From: Rhodocollybia butyracea | Taxonomy: Eukaryota > Basidiomycota > Agaricomycetes > Agaricales > Omphalotaceae | Reading direction: 5' to 3' | DNA length: 64,000 nt | Assembly (NCBI GenBank): GCA_015501585.1 | Contig: JADNRY010000250.1 | Location: 26,150-90,149, forward strand | Shown here: positions 33,259 to 43,658 of the stretch, piece after piece | Layout of the letters: each line of letters opens with the position of its first letter | How positions within the stretch are numbered: position 1 is the stretch's first letter | Made by a program: the position numbers and the translations under genes | The notes under the pieces: model-generated | What the model saw: only the letters and a program-made list of their open reading frames with translations | The model's database searches: none | What the model was told of the DNA's origin: nothing

Positions 33259-34549
33259 AATTAAATATAGAAACACAAAAGGTATGACTCATTAAACATA
33301 AAGTCTCAGGCACGAATTGAACCAACATAGTCATTCCATTGAAACCAAGAAGTATCATGTATTGAACATCTAACCACAGTAATAGTACAGTACCTATACA
33401 ACTTAAAGGAGACTCCCGTGTCCACCTAATGTGTTTGAATGAATGAAACGGCGCCTCGCTGATTAGAGGAGATGATCCAAAAAGTTGATTCAGGACATGG
33501 AGATAAGTAAAACAAACACATCATGTCTGGTCATCTCGCTAGAGGGACTGTTGGGTCTACGATGAAAGGATCTGCAGAAAGGTTAGAACAGCACAAAGAC
33601 CAAGTGACATAAGGACAGCTGAGACTCGAGTAAATGATCCAGATCCACTGCCATGAAACAGATACATCATATGCAACACTTCATCAACTACCGCAGCTTT
33701 GAAAGTGGTCCAGCTGTATATCAACGTCTGCTGAAATGCTCACCAGATTTGGCAATGGAGACTTACGACAGAACATTGCCTCTTGAAGTGGGGCATTCTA
33801 TCCACCTGCTGGAGGAGGCTGGAAGAGGCGGGGCTCTCACACAAGATCCCATGGATACCCCCACGTGGGTGTCCTAAAACAAACATGTCATGCACATCTC
33901 AAGAGGTACTGAAGCTGGCTCTATGATGAAAGGACCTTAAAAAACTGCTGGGAAACAGATAAGCAGGTCATCTTCTTGATGCTCCCAGGGATACTAAAGG
34001 CAGCTATCAGTATCACAACCTCCTCCTCAATCCATGACTTTCCTCTGAATTGGAGAGCAAAGAAGTTATCTACTTGGTTTAGGAGACACCAAATGCCCCA
34101 CTTCTTGTGAATTGTGACCAGCATGTCCAATTGTGAGCCAAAGACTCATATGAGAGTTAAGATTATTGGAGCTGTTAATCTATTCCAATAAAGCATTTTA
34201 AAGTGGAGAAAATGGTAGATTGCGTCAGCTACAGTGATGGCAATCAAGAAAAAGAATTGTATGCACTTGCTAATAAACCTTTTGGCATGAGGCACACTGG
34301 TCTTGGAATGGTCAGGTGGTTAGGCAGGGTTAACTGGAGGTTGAGGATCATCCTGACATAGCGTACTGGTACATCTGTATCCATATCTAAAGCTTATTTA
34401 GTGATAACAGAAAACAAAAGCAAGAAAGACATCAAAGGTGTGTGTCTGATTAAAAACTTACCAGTGACAAAATATCTTTGTGGCACAACGGTACCTCCTG
34501 CCTTCCCAAAGTTCAGTACTTCATCAACATATATCAACAACAAAGAAGT
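33259..34549. other. No gene seen; spacer of the inverted repeat
   Basis: A/T-rich sequence with short open frames only. Two loosely similar stretches (around 33555-33580 and 33920-33945, each with GATGAAAGGA) suggest an internal diverged duplication. Confidence 0.4.
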
Positions 34550-35340
34550 GTTTCGACTTCTTAATGCTCCCGGTAATTGGCTTGGTTTGTACTGGTATGT
34601 GAAAGGCACTAGAAAACAAGCTAACAAATACAAGACTGCGCCTAACCAGACTATCAATTTTACACCAGCCAGTGTAGTGAAACAACTGAACTAGCGTAGT
34701 GCGACAAGGTCTAGTAAGTTCTATGAACTGAACTAGCGTAGACTATTGTCTAAGTTGTGCGTGTATGTCTGACCAAAAACCCAAATAATCAAATAACTGT
34801 GTGTGTGTGTGTGTGTGTGTGTCCAACGATAACCAAAACCAAAACCAATACAATGCAACTAGGACACTCCTGGGCAAACTCTGGCTCCAGCTAGCGCAAT
34901 AGAAACGAGGTTGTGAAACACTCCTGGGAAAACTCTGGCTCCAGCTAGCATAACGCCGTAACATCCTTGACCAAACTCTGGGTCAAGCTACGAAACTGTG
35001 AGTGAACTTAATCACTAGCAACTTGTACCACAATCTTAGTGGCTCACTAATACCCATTAGAGCTAGCTAAGGAACCCTCACTCTGGAGCTGAATAATTCC
35101 TTATAGTAGAAGCTGTCCCCTCTAAGGAAGCAACTAGATTTATGCAAAGGAGAGTGAACTTAATCACTACTAGGAACTCGTACCACAATCTTAGTGGCTT
35201 GCTAATACTCATTAAGAGCTAGCTAAGGAACCCTCACTCTGGAGCCAAATAATTCCTTGACTACTAGAAGCCGTCCCCTCTAAGGAAGCAACTAGATTCA
35301 TGCAAAAGATCTAACTCAATTTTAAGCAGGCGCAAAAGCT
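34550..35340 (-). repeat. Right arm of the large inverted repeat, with an internal tandem duplication
   Basis: Matches the left arm in reverse orientation. One block of about 130 bp, containing the CCACTAAGATTGTGG and TTCCTTAGAGGGGAC parts, is present twice here (about 35000-35160 and 35160-35310) but once in the left arm. The minus frame at 34657-34595 reads IVWLGAVLYLLACFLVPFTY, the counterpart of the left-arm peptide. Confidence 0.7.
34799..34822. repeat. (TG)12 microsatellite
   Basis: Pure TG dinucleotide run inside the right arm; absent from the left arm. Confidence 0.95.
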
Positions 35341-35427
35341 GTTACAAAGCTTTTATTACACCAATCCAAACTTTATAAGATAGAATATAATATTAACTTC
35401 AAAGAGAAAGCTAGACTCCATACATGC

Positions 35428-35734
35428 TGTCGAGCTCCTCTTCCGTTTGGTCGAGGAACTCGTCATTTTACTTGATTGTATATATTTACTTACCATGTTA
35501 CTTAGTTTCCATAAGTAGGTACTTATCTAACAGCTCTAGGCTGTTCTTTGTAAATTTTCACTTAGCAATCTATCGACCTTTCTACCATCTATCTGTCTGA
35601 TTGAGTCCTATCCTATCCAGTCTATAACTTGTTCAATCTACTCTATAAAGGAATTAAATCGATGTTAGGACTATCCGAGGCCCCCGTCAAACTCAAAACT
35701 TCTGTCTGCCCACAAAACAGACTAAAGTTTCACA
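35428..35734 (+). repeat. 5' LTR of the gypsy element
   Basis: 307 bp, TGTCGAG...TTCACA. TATAAAG at 35644-35650 is the likely U3 promoter box. Confidence 0.93.
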
Positions 35735-35736
35735 TC

Positions 35737-35752
35737 TGGAGCCCACCGCAAG
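35737..35752 (+). other. Primer-binding site
   Basis: TGGAGCCCACCGCAAG starts two bases after the 5' LTR. TGG at this spot is the usual complement of a tRNA CCA end; I cannot name the tRNA. Confidence 0.6.
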
Positions 35753-36055
35753 GGGGGTTTTTCCAGAAAGAGTCCTAAATCCGTTTAAATTCCTGTTGAG
35801 GCCAATACGGCCCGTTTTTGTCGAGAAGGCTTACGTCCGAGGCGTCTCTCTCCTGAGACACAAGCTCTTCTCACTGCTTTTCAGTCAGCCAAGTTGTCAT
35901 TCGAGGCATCAGGCTTGTTTGAGTCTGTGCCTGACGAAGAAGCAACCCACAACAATCTATCTTTGATTGGCATCACTTTTGATAGCCAATCGCCGTGGTC
36001 GAGCCCGTCTCGTCATTCGTTAGCATTGAGCTTATCTCGATCGCTAAGCCCTTCA

Positions 36056-38338
36056 ATGCATATTGCTCACTCCGCACTTCCGTTTAATCCGAATTTGGAC
36101 CCTCTTGCCATTGTTAATATGGCTACCATTATTCCCCTTCCATCCTGCAATGAGCGTAAAGCTCCTAAGTGGGACTCCCAAAATGAGGAACAACTTCCTA
36201 CCTTCTTTGAGGAGTACGAAACGGTCGCAGTAGATGCCGGGATCGTTGACGATGACGAACGAATGAAGATGGAAGTCCTCCGCTATGTTGACGCCTTGAC
36301 TATGCGTTTTTGGCGTACTTTAGATACTTTCGCCGGTAATGATAAGACATGGGATGAATTTAAATCCGAAATTCTGTCTAATTATCCCGGTGCCAAGAAA
36401 CTACCTGAGGCGACTACAGAAGATCTAAAGAAGATAGTCCGAAAGTATGCGAAAGAAGGAATTTCTAATACGCAACTTCTTGCGCAATATCATAGGGAAT
36501 TCGCTACTACCGCCAAGTCCTTGGCAGATCATAAAATCCTCTCCGCTGTTCAAACCTCTGGATATTATGTCCAGGCTTTCCCTGAAGCGTTCCGTACCCG
36601 TCTGGATACGCGTCTTCAAATTGTTCATTCAGAGAAAGAAAAAGGAGATGCTTACTCTATGACTGAGTTGAGGACCGCGATAGATTTTCTTCTATCGGAT
36701 GCGTCCACCTTGGTGATTGGAGGGAATTTTGATATCGCAGAAGCGTCGAAACCACTTGAAGTCACGGTCAAGTCTTCCTCCATAAAAAAGGTCAAGTCAG
36801 AACCTGAGGGAGATGATTCTTTAGCCAAGAAAGTTGATTCTATATTGAATGTAATTGGGAAACTCACCCCCGGTTCTACCCCTTCCTCATCCGATTCTTC
36901 TCAATCTTCGAGACCTCCTAGAGCTAAGAAATGTTTCTGGGATAGGTGCGACCAGTCAAACTTTGACGATTGTCATGGATTGTCGGAATGGATTGAGAAC
37001 GGACGTGTTGAAAGAGATGCGGGCGGATTTGTTCAATTAAAAGGTGGAGGCCATCTTCCGGATACGTCGCCATATAATCGAGGTCCATTGAAGTCTCGTT
37101 TTGAGAAATACTTCAAGGATCATCCAGAAGCGAAGACCTGGATCTTGGAATCTCCCTCCGCTAGTCGCAGTACTTCCGCCGAGTTATCTGGCGTTGATAT
37201 CAGCTCCCATTCCACTTATTCCTTGAAAGGATATCAAGGACCGTCGATGTTCGCGAAAGCCGTGTCGTATGTTTCAGAGTGCGACTCCGAAATTTCAGAC
37301 ACTGAATTAGATCTCATGAAGCAAATGGTTTATAAGATGGAGACTCGGCGTACCGCTAAAGAGAAAAATGCGGAAATTTCAAAGAAATCTCCGCCGCCTT
37401 CATCTAAACCACAAGCCAATCGAGACCCGGAGCCCTCTAAACCTGTTCCTCCGATCCCGTCTGGTCCAGTAAAACCTCCGAAGCCTATTATTGGAAAAAT
37501 TCCCCCCAACTATGTCCCTCCTCAGGAGCGTTCTATCGGAAATCCAAAGGAAGAGACCAGGAATTATAAATTCCGCTCACCTATTGAAACTGACGAGGCT
37601 GTTGAACGGATTATCCAGGCTGGTTTGTCTGGTACAGTCACCGTGAGACAGGATGACCTTTTAGCTGCGGCACCAGAGTACCGTCGCAAGGTGAAGGACA
37701 GCGTAACGGGCCGCCGAGTTGGTGTAGATGGGTCTCTACTTGAAGATCTTAGTGAGACCTTTATGGCGTTTGAAGAATTTCCTACCTTCTGTCCTTCTGT
37801 AATCAAAGACTGTATCCCACATCCGTTAATGAAATCCGCCTTCTTCAATGATTATCCTGGTGCGAATGAAGGAGATGGATATTATGTCGCAAAAGAGTCT
37901 TTGAGTATCCGTTCGCTTAACGCCCTCATCGGGGATCGGTCAGTACATTGCGTTGTTGACAGCGGATGTAGTATAGTCGCCATGTCTGACACGGCGTGCA
38001 ATGTATTGGGTCTTACCTTTGATCCCGGGAAAATTATCCCTCTTCAGAGCGCAAACGGAGTAACAGACTTTACCTTGGGAATAGCTAAAGATGTACCTTT
38101 CCGGTTTGGAGAGGTCCAGGTTTTCCTACAAGTTCATGTGGTTCCGTCTCCCGCGTATGATGTCCTAATTGGACGCCCGTTTGAAGTCCTTACACAGGCT
38201 GTCATCCGAAATTTCCTATCCGGGGATCAGCATTATACAATTACAGATCCCAATTCTTTTAAAACTGTCACTATTCCTACTGTTCCAAGGGAGCTCCCGC
38301 GTTTTCGCAAGGGAGACGAGAGGGAATGGAGAATGTAA
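36056..38338 (+). CDS. Gag-protease polyprotein of the gypsy element
   Basis: The open frame runs from 35894, but the first ATG in it is at 36056; ATG at 36119 (MATIIPLPSCNERK) is another good start. The N-terminal half is gag-like (FFEEYETVAVDAG, a helical capsid region). A Cys/His cluster CFWDRCDQSNFDDCH lies where a zinc knuckle would be, but it does not match CX2CX4HX4C. A proline/lysine-rich linker (PPPSSKPQANRD...) follows. The retropepsin domain has the catalytic DSG in VVDSGCSIVAMS at 37958 and a C-terminal DVLIGRPF. Product: the capsid and the protease that cuts the polyprotein. The frame is intact and overlaps the start of pol by 13 nt. Confidence 0.88.
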   Translation: MHIAHSALPFNPNLDPLAIVNMATIIPLPSCNERKAPKWDSQNEEQLPTFFEEYETVAVDAGIVDDDERMKMEVLRYVDALTMRFWRTLDTFAGNDKTWDEFKSEILSNYPGAKKLPEATTEDLKKIVRKYAKEGISNTQLLAQYHREFATTAKSLADHKILSAVQTSGYYVQAFPEAFRTRLDTRLQIVHSEKEKGDAYSMTELRTAIDFLLSDASTLVIGGNFDIAEASKPLEVTVKSSSIKKVKSEPEGDDSLAKKVDSILNVIGKLTPGSTPSSSDSSQSSRPPRAKKCFWDRCDQSNFDDCHGLSEWIENGRVERDAGGFVQLKGGGHLPDTSPYNRGPLKSRFEKYFKDHPEAKTWILESPSASRSTSAELSGVDISSHSTYSLKGYQGPSMFAKAVSYVSECDSEISDTELDLMKQMVYKMETRRTAKEKNAEISKKSPPPSSKPQANRDPEPSKPVPPIPSGPVKPPKPIIGKIPPNYVPPQERSIGNPKEETRNYKFRSPIETDEAVERIIQAGLSGTVTVRQDDLLAAAPEYRRKVKDSVTGRRVGVDGSLLEDLSETFMAFEEFPTFCPSVIKDCIPHPLMKSAFFNDYPGANEGDGYYVAKESLSIRSLNALIGDRSVHCVVDSGCSIVAMSDTACNVLGLTFDPGKIIPLQSANGVTDFTLGIAKDVPFRFGEVQVFLQVHVVPSPAYDVLIGRPFEVLTQAVIRNFLSGDQHYTITDPNSFKTVTIPTVPRELPRFRKGDEREWRM

Positions 38339-41300
38339 TTAGCGGCATCGTAGAAGAGGCTTACTGCTTGGATCCCCCGCCTCTTCTAAAATCTGAATTT
38401 GATAGTCTATCGGATGGGGAATATTGTAGTCTTGTGATTGATGTACAAACCCCTATTCAATCTCTATTAGATTCAGATATTCGACGATCCGTGTCTCTCT
38501 CTCTCGTCTCTAGCTCCCTAGGTTTCTTTCCTGATCAACAATGTCTTATTCTATCATTTCTTGATGCCTATGCAACCCTTTTCTATGATTCTTCCTTGTC
38601 CAATTCCTTCTACCACTGTACAGTAGTTCCTAACTCAGTTTCCTTTCCCTTATGCGATCCCTTTCAATCTTCTATGGTGTATGATACAATTGAAGATAAA
38701 AGTACCTCACCGGCATTTGCTACCGCGAAGAAAAGGTACAAACCAGTCGCGCAACGCGTCAAACCAGTTCCCACTACTCTCCCGGAGGATTTTCGTATCC
38801 TCCGTCACTTTCCATCTGATCCCCTAGCGGATTTGCCCTATCTGGATCCAAACCCGCCGGCGTTCCGTCCAACAGGTCGTTACACTTCTGAACGTATGCT
38901 TGTTGTGGACAGTAACTTGGATAAGTCATTTTTATGGCCCGAGGAAGTTAAAGCTGTCCACCATCTTCTGTCCGTTCAAAATCAGGCATTTGCTTGGAAT
39001 GAATCTGAAAAAGGATTCTTTAATCACGAATACTTCCCCCCCGTCAAAATTCCTGTTATTGAACATATTCCTTGGCGTGTACCTACGCTACCTATCCCTC
39101 CCGGTCTTATGGACCGCATAATAAAGATTGTGAAAGATAAAATTGATTCTGGGGTGTATGAACCTTCCAGTTCCTCATACCGCTCTCGTTGGTTTACAGT
39201 GGTTAAAAAGGACGGAGTTTCACTCCGAATTGTCCATGATCTGCAGCCGTTGAATGCTGTCACAATCCGGGACTCTTCTATCCCTCCAATTTTGGAGAAC
39301 CTCGCCGAGCATTTTGCTTGCCGTTCTATACTTACATCGTTAGATGTATTTGTTTTTGGCTATGACCATCGTCACATTGCCATATCATCCCGAGACTTAA
39401 CTACATTCCAGACGCCATTAGGTGCACTTCGTCTCACGTCTATCCCGATGGGTTGGACCAATTCACTTCAGGTATTTCACGGGGATGTTACTTTTATATT
39501 TCAACCCGAGATTCCGGAAATTACCATTCCGTATGTTGACGATGTCAACGCCAGAGGTCCTCCCACACGTTATGAATTACCCGAGGGAAATTTCGAAGTT
39601 ATTCCCTACAACCCAGGTATCCGCCGATTTTTTTGGGAACATCTTTCCGACGTTAACCGCCTCCTTACTCGACTGAGATACGTTGGAGGTACATTCTCTG
39701 GTCCTAAACTCATTATTGCCGCTCCAAAAGCTATTATTACTGGCCATCTCTGTTCCTATGAAGGCCGTATTGTGGATGCATCCCGGATTGAAAAGGTATC
39801 AACCTGGGGTCCATTATTACGCCTTACAGATGTTCGTGCATTTGTAGGTACAGTAGGAGTTTGCAGAATGTTTATTCCTCGGTTTGCCGAATTAGCGGAA
39901 CCACTCGTACGACTCACTCGGAAAGATATTCCATTCCAGTTTGGAGAACTGGAAGCCAAGTCTCAACAAAATTTAAAGGACGCGTTGGCGTCTTCTTCTG
40001 CTATCCGGCCTCTAGATTACTCTTCCGGCTCGCCTATTATCCTCTCTGTGGACACTAGTAAAATTTGCGCGGGGTATGTCCTGATGCAACAGGACATTAC
40101 CAATCCCTTAACTCGGTTTGTTAACCGTTTTGGATCTATTACACTCACGGCACACGAATCTAACTACAGTCAGGCGAAACTCGAGCTTTATGGATTGTTC
40201 CGTTCTCTTAGAGCTACCCGCCTCTGGATCGTAGGCGCTCCTCATCTCGTTGTAGAGGTGGATGCCTTGTATATCCGAGGTATGCTCAACCATCCCGATA
40301 TTCAACCTAACGCGACAATTAACCGTTGGATCGCAAGCGTCTTATTATTTTCTTTTACTATGATACATGTTCCTACGGATCGTATAGCTGCAGACGGCGT
40401 GTCTCGCCGAACTCCCTTGCCAGAAGATTATCCCGAAGACCCCGAAGAAATTCAAGACTGGATTGACGAGGCCAACGGATTTCTTCATATTATCAATAAA
40501 TCTGTTCAAGTTCCAACATCCCTATATGTCTTTTCTGTGTCTCGTCCACTCTCTGTCCCTTCATATTCTGTTACTGATTCTGAAGAAATCTCTTCAGATG
40601 AAGTTCCGTACCACATTGTCCCTAGATCGAATCATGCAATAGAACTCGATAACCGCTTAAACTCCGTTAGAGATTATTTAATCTCGTTTGAGCGTCCGGA
40701 ATCTCTTACGGATGAGCAGTATGCCTCATTTATCCGGTATGCGTTGTACTTTTTTGTTGATTCATCTCTCCGTTTGTGGAGGAAAGATGTCAACGGTTGT
40801 CACCGTTTGGTGGCCCCTCCAGGAAAAAGAATCTCCATTATTCGTGAGAGTCATGATAAGATGGGACACCGAGGGACATGGGCAACTACATCTGTAATTC
40901 GAGAGAGGTTTTGGTGGCCGAAGATGGCTGACGACGTTAAGTGGTGGGTAAAGACTTGCCATTTATGCCAGTTACGGAGTACCGAGAAGTTGAGAATTCC
41001 GCCAGTAGTAGCGGAACCTCTTTCCCTATTCGCGAAGTGCTATATGGACACAATGGAGATGCCCCGGTCTGCGGGTTTCAAGTATATTGTTCATGGTCGT
41101 TGCTCTTCATCTGCTTATCCGGAATTCCGCAAGTTGCGTACTCAAACAGGTCAAGCTATTGCTACTTGGATCTTCGAAGACATATTATGCCGTTGGGGTG
41201 CTATCCGTGAATTGTTACAGATAACGGTCCTTTTATTCTCGCCTTGAATTCCTTTCCAAAAGATACGTATTAACCATATCACAATCTCCGGATATAACTC

Positions 41301-42006
41301 TCAAGCCGCAGGAGTGATAGAAAGAAAACATTATGATGTTCGGGAAGCCGCAATAAAATTGGCGGATGGAGAAGCCTCGAACTGGAGTCCATCTATTCAT
41401 TATGTTTTCTGGTCTGAGCGTGTTACGCCCCGCCGTTCAATTGGAGCTAGCCCTTACTTCCTCGCTCACGGAGTTCACCCAGTTCTTCCATTGGATTTGT
41501 TGGAGGCTACGTATTTAGTTCCTCCTCCGGAATCTATTCTTTCCTCTCAAGACCTTTATGTGCGCCGAGCCCGCGAATTACAGAAGCGCCTCGAAGATTT
41601 AGAGATTATGCGCCAGCGTGTTCACGGCAAGCGTCTTGAGTGGATTAAAAAGTTTGAAGACAACCATGCACGTACAATTAAATCCTTAGATTTTTCTACT
41701 GGCGATCTTGTGCTAGCTCGGAATACCCGAGTAGAAAAGACATTTTCTGCCAAGAACCAGATGCGGTATATGGGTCCCCTTCTCGTGATTCGTCAGAATC
41801 GGGGAGGTGCTTATATTGTTGCCGAGCTTGACGGTACTGTCTGGCGGAAGCCAGTAGGAGCTTTCCGCTTGATCCCCTACCGAGCTCGTCTTACACTTCC
41901 AATCCTGAATATAGAAGAATTTATTGATTTGCCTACAAAAGAATTGGACCGCATGGTAGAGTCTGATGACTCTGATTATTCGAACGAGTTCCCCTTCGAG
42001 GATTAG
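38326..42006 (+). pseudogene. Pol (RT, RNase H, integrase) with clustered 1-nt deletions
   Basis: Open from ATG 38326 to 41247, then again 41314-42006 in the same frame. RT shows WFTVVKKDGVSLRIVHD, SLDVFVFGYDHRH and the catalytic IPYVDDVN near residue 403. RNase H shows ILSVDTSKICAGY and TAHESNYSQAKLELYG. Integrase has the HHCC zinc part (HDKMGHRGTW, then CHLCQLR) and the start of the core (YMDTMEM). Between about 41210 and 41275 the integrase core passes through all three frames, consistent with three single-base losses, each in a short homopolymer. The C-terminal part (RRSIGASPYFLAHGVHPVLP, then GDLVLARNT) is intact. Either the copy is dead, or these are sequencing indels, since the LTRs are almost identical. 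Confidence 0.85.
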
Positions 42007-42294
42007 TTCCTCTGAGGATTTTTCACCTTTCCTATCCATTTATGTTCCCCTTTACTTTTTCTGTGTCCATTTCCACATCTCTTGTATCATATTTTCATTT
42101 CCTTCAAAGCTTTTGTGTTTATTCATTACTCTTTCACGCGACGCGATGTCCCCATATCCAATGCAGTCGTTAATCCCGTCAAGAAGATCATCCGGATATT
42201 CATAATTCAGCGCTTGAATTATCGTCAAGAGATCTCCCCGAGTAAAAAAATCTGTGGAATTGTTTATTTCACGGTTACACATTCTATTCACCAC

Positions 42295-42687
42295 TCACCG
42301 GTCAGGACCATGGAAAGCTACCCAATACGCCTCCCCCTCGATGATTTCCATATATAATAGAACAGGATTCGGCCTATCTATGGCATAATGTTCGAGAAAT
42401 CCATCAACTTGTCCAGCAGCTTCAGCTAGAAGCGCGCCGGGAAGGCAACGGAGTACCGAACCGGGTAATTTGAGAAGGTGTAGGTAGAAGTTAGAAGGGA
42501 GTTGTGGCCGTTTATTATCATACGGATTGGCGCTGAGAATAGCGACAAATTCGGTGTATGTCCAAGCGACAGTTATATTCGCATCTGGACTATTGTTATT
42601 AACGTGCCACTCATTTATTGCGCGCTGAAATTGATTGCTTCGGAAGAGATATAGGATTTCTGCTTTGGATTCGGGCATGGTAGTCAT
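42295..42687 (-). CDS. Antisense ORF between pol and 3' LTR, 130 aa
   Basis: Starts at ATG 42687 (MTTMPESKAEILYLFRS), contains FVAILSANPYDNKRPQLPSN, LPGALLAEAAGQVDGFLEH and PVLLYMEIIEGEAYWVAFHG, and ends just before a GTGAGT at 42299-42294. A second minus-strand frame (42266-42052: DLLTIIQALNYEYPDDLLDG) follows after a CCACAG acceptor-like site. The two could be exons of one gene, but the intron phases do not match as read. The region between pol (42006) and the LTR (42827) contains little else. Antisense extra ORFs in this place are known in some plant and fungal Ty3 elements; I do not recognise this product. It could also be captured host sequence. Confidence 0.5.
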   Translation of the reverse strand: MTTMPESKAEILYLFRSNQFQRAINEWHVNNNSPDANITVAWTYTEFVAILSANPYDNKRPQLPSNFYLHLLKLPGSVLRCLPGALLAEAAGQVDGFLEHYAIDRPNPVLLYMEIIEGEAYWVAFHGPDR

Positions 42688-42826
42688 CGAAGGAAGAGAT
42701 GTCTTTCAATTTTCTTATCCGTTTTTCTTGATGTCATTTCGATATCTCTTGCTTATCTTTGATTTTGATTTTACTTCCGTTTTGTTGATCTTATCTCCCG
42801 GCTTTTTGTTTAAAGTACCGAGGGGA

Positions 42827-43133
42827 TGTCGAGCTCCTCTTCCGTTTGGTTGAGGAACTCGTCATTTTACTTGATTGTATATATTTACTTACCATGTTAC
42901 TTAGTTTCCATAAGTAGGTACTTATCTAACAGCTCTAGGCTGTTCTTTGTAAATTTTCACTTAGCAATCTATCGACCTTTCTACCATCTATCTGTCTGAT
43001 TGAGTCCTATCCTATCCAGTCTATAACTTGTTCAATCTACTCTATAAAGGAATTAAATCGACGTTAGGACTATCCGAGGCCCCCGTCAAACTCAAAACTT
43101 CTGTCTGCCCACAAAACAGACTAAAGTTTCACA
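42827..43133 (+). repeat. 3' LTR of the gypsy element
   Basis: 307 bp, nearly identical to the 5' LTR. Preceded by a short purine run GAGGGGA. Confidence 0.93.
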
Positions 43134-43137
43134 ATGC

Positions 43138-43658
43138 CCTAAACAAATGCCCAGTTACGGTGTTTGATTGACTTGGTGTTTTAACCAGGGGAATTAAGAG
43201 GACTAGCAGACTCCGGCGGTGAAGGGACCTTTGACTTCATCACAACAGGTGGTTATGAGAGGTGGCAAGATAACTTGATTTATGAGATAAATACATTGTG
43301 CTTATATACTGGGTCTTTACTAGTTTAATACAAAAAGAGATGAAACAGAGTTGGAGAGAAATGGAGTGAGATAGAAATTTGAGAAAGAGAGGAATTTAGC
43401 TAAGAAAGGGAACTCTAACCCGGACATATTGTGCATTTATCTAGAAAACTGTCCCAATTTAGGTACAGTCCCTATTTGGGTATCAAAGTAAAAGAAATTA
43501 AAATGGGTTAACATATTCTGGTCCTTGCGGAATCTTGTACCGCAAATAACCATTCCTTCCATTGGATGTTTCATGGCTCCACACAGGTACCTGTCTGCAT
43601 GTCTATCCTCAAAGCTGTCTGGTAGGTCTTGAGCAAGAGCTCAATCCCCTAAGATAAT
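43138..43658. other. No gene seen
   Basis: Spacer between the gypsy element and the left end of the hAT transposon. Confidence 0.5.

Larger units (their letters stand above)
35428..43133 (+). mobile_element. Full-length Ty3/gypsy LTR retrotransposon, 7.7 kb
   Basis: Two 307-bp LTRs (35428-35734 and 42827-43133) begin TGTCGAGCTCC and end GTTTCACA. They differ at only two positions I could see (C/T near the start and T/C in AATCGA(T/C)GTTAGG). The 4-bp duplication ATGC flanks the element (35424-35427, 43134-43137). Inside are a TGG-type primer site, gag-protease, then RT-RNase H-integrase, the Ty3/gypsy order, and an antisense ORF before the 3' LTR. A GAGGGGA purine stretch precedes the 3' LTR. 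Near-identical LTRs imply recent insertion, although pol carries small frameshifts. Confidence 0.95.
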
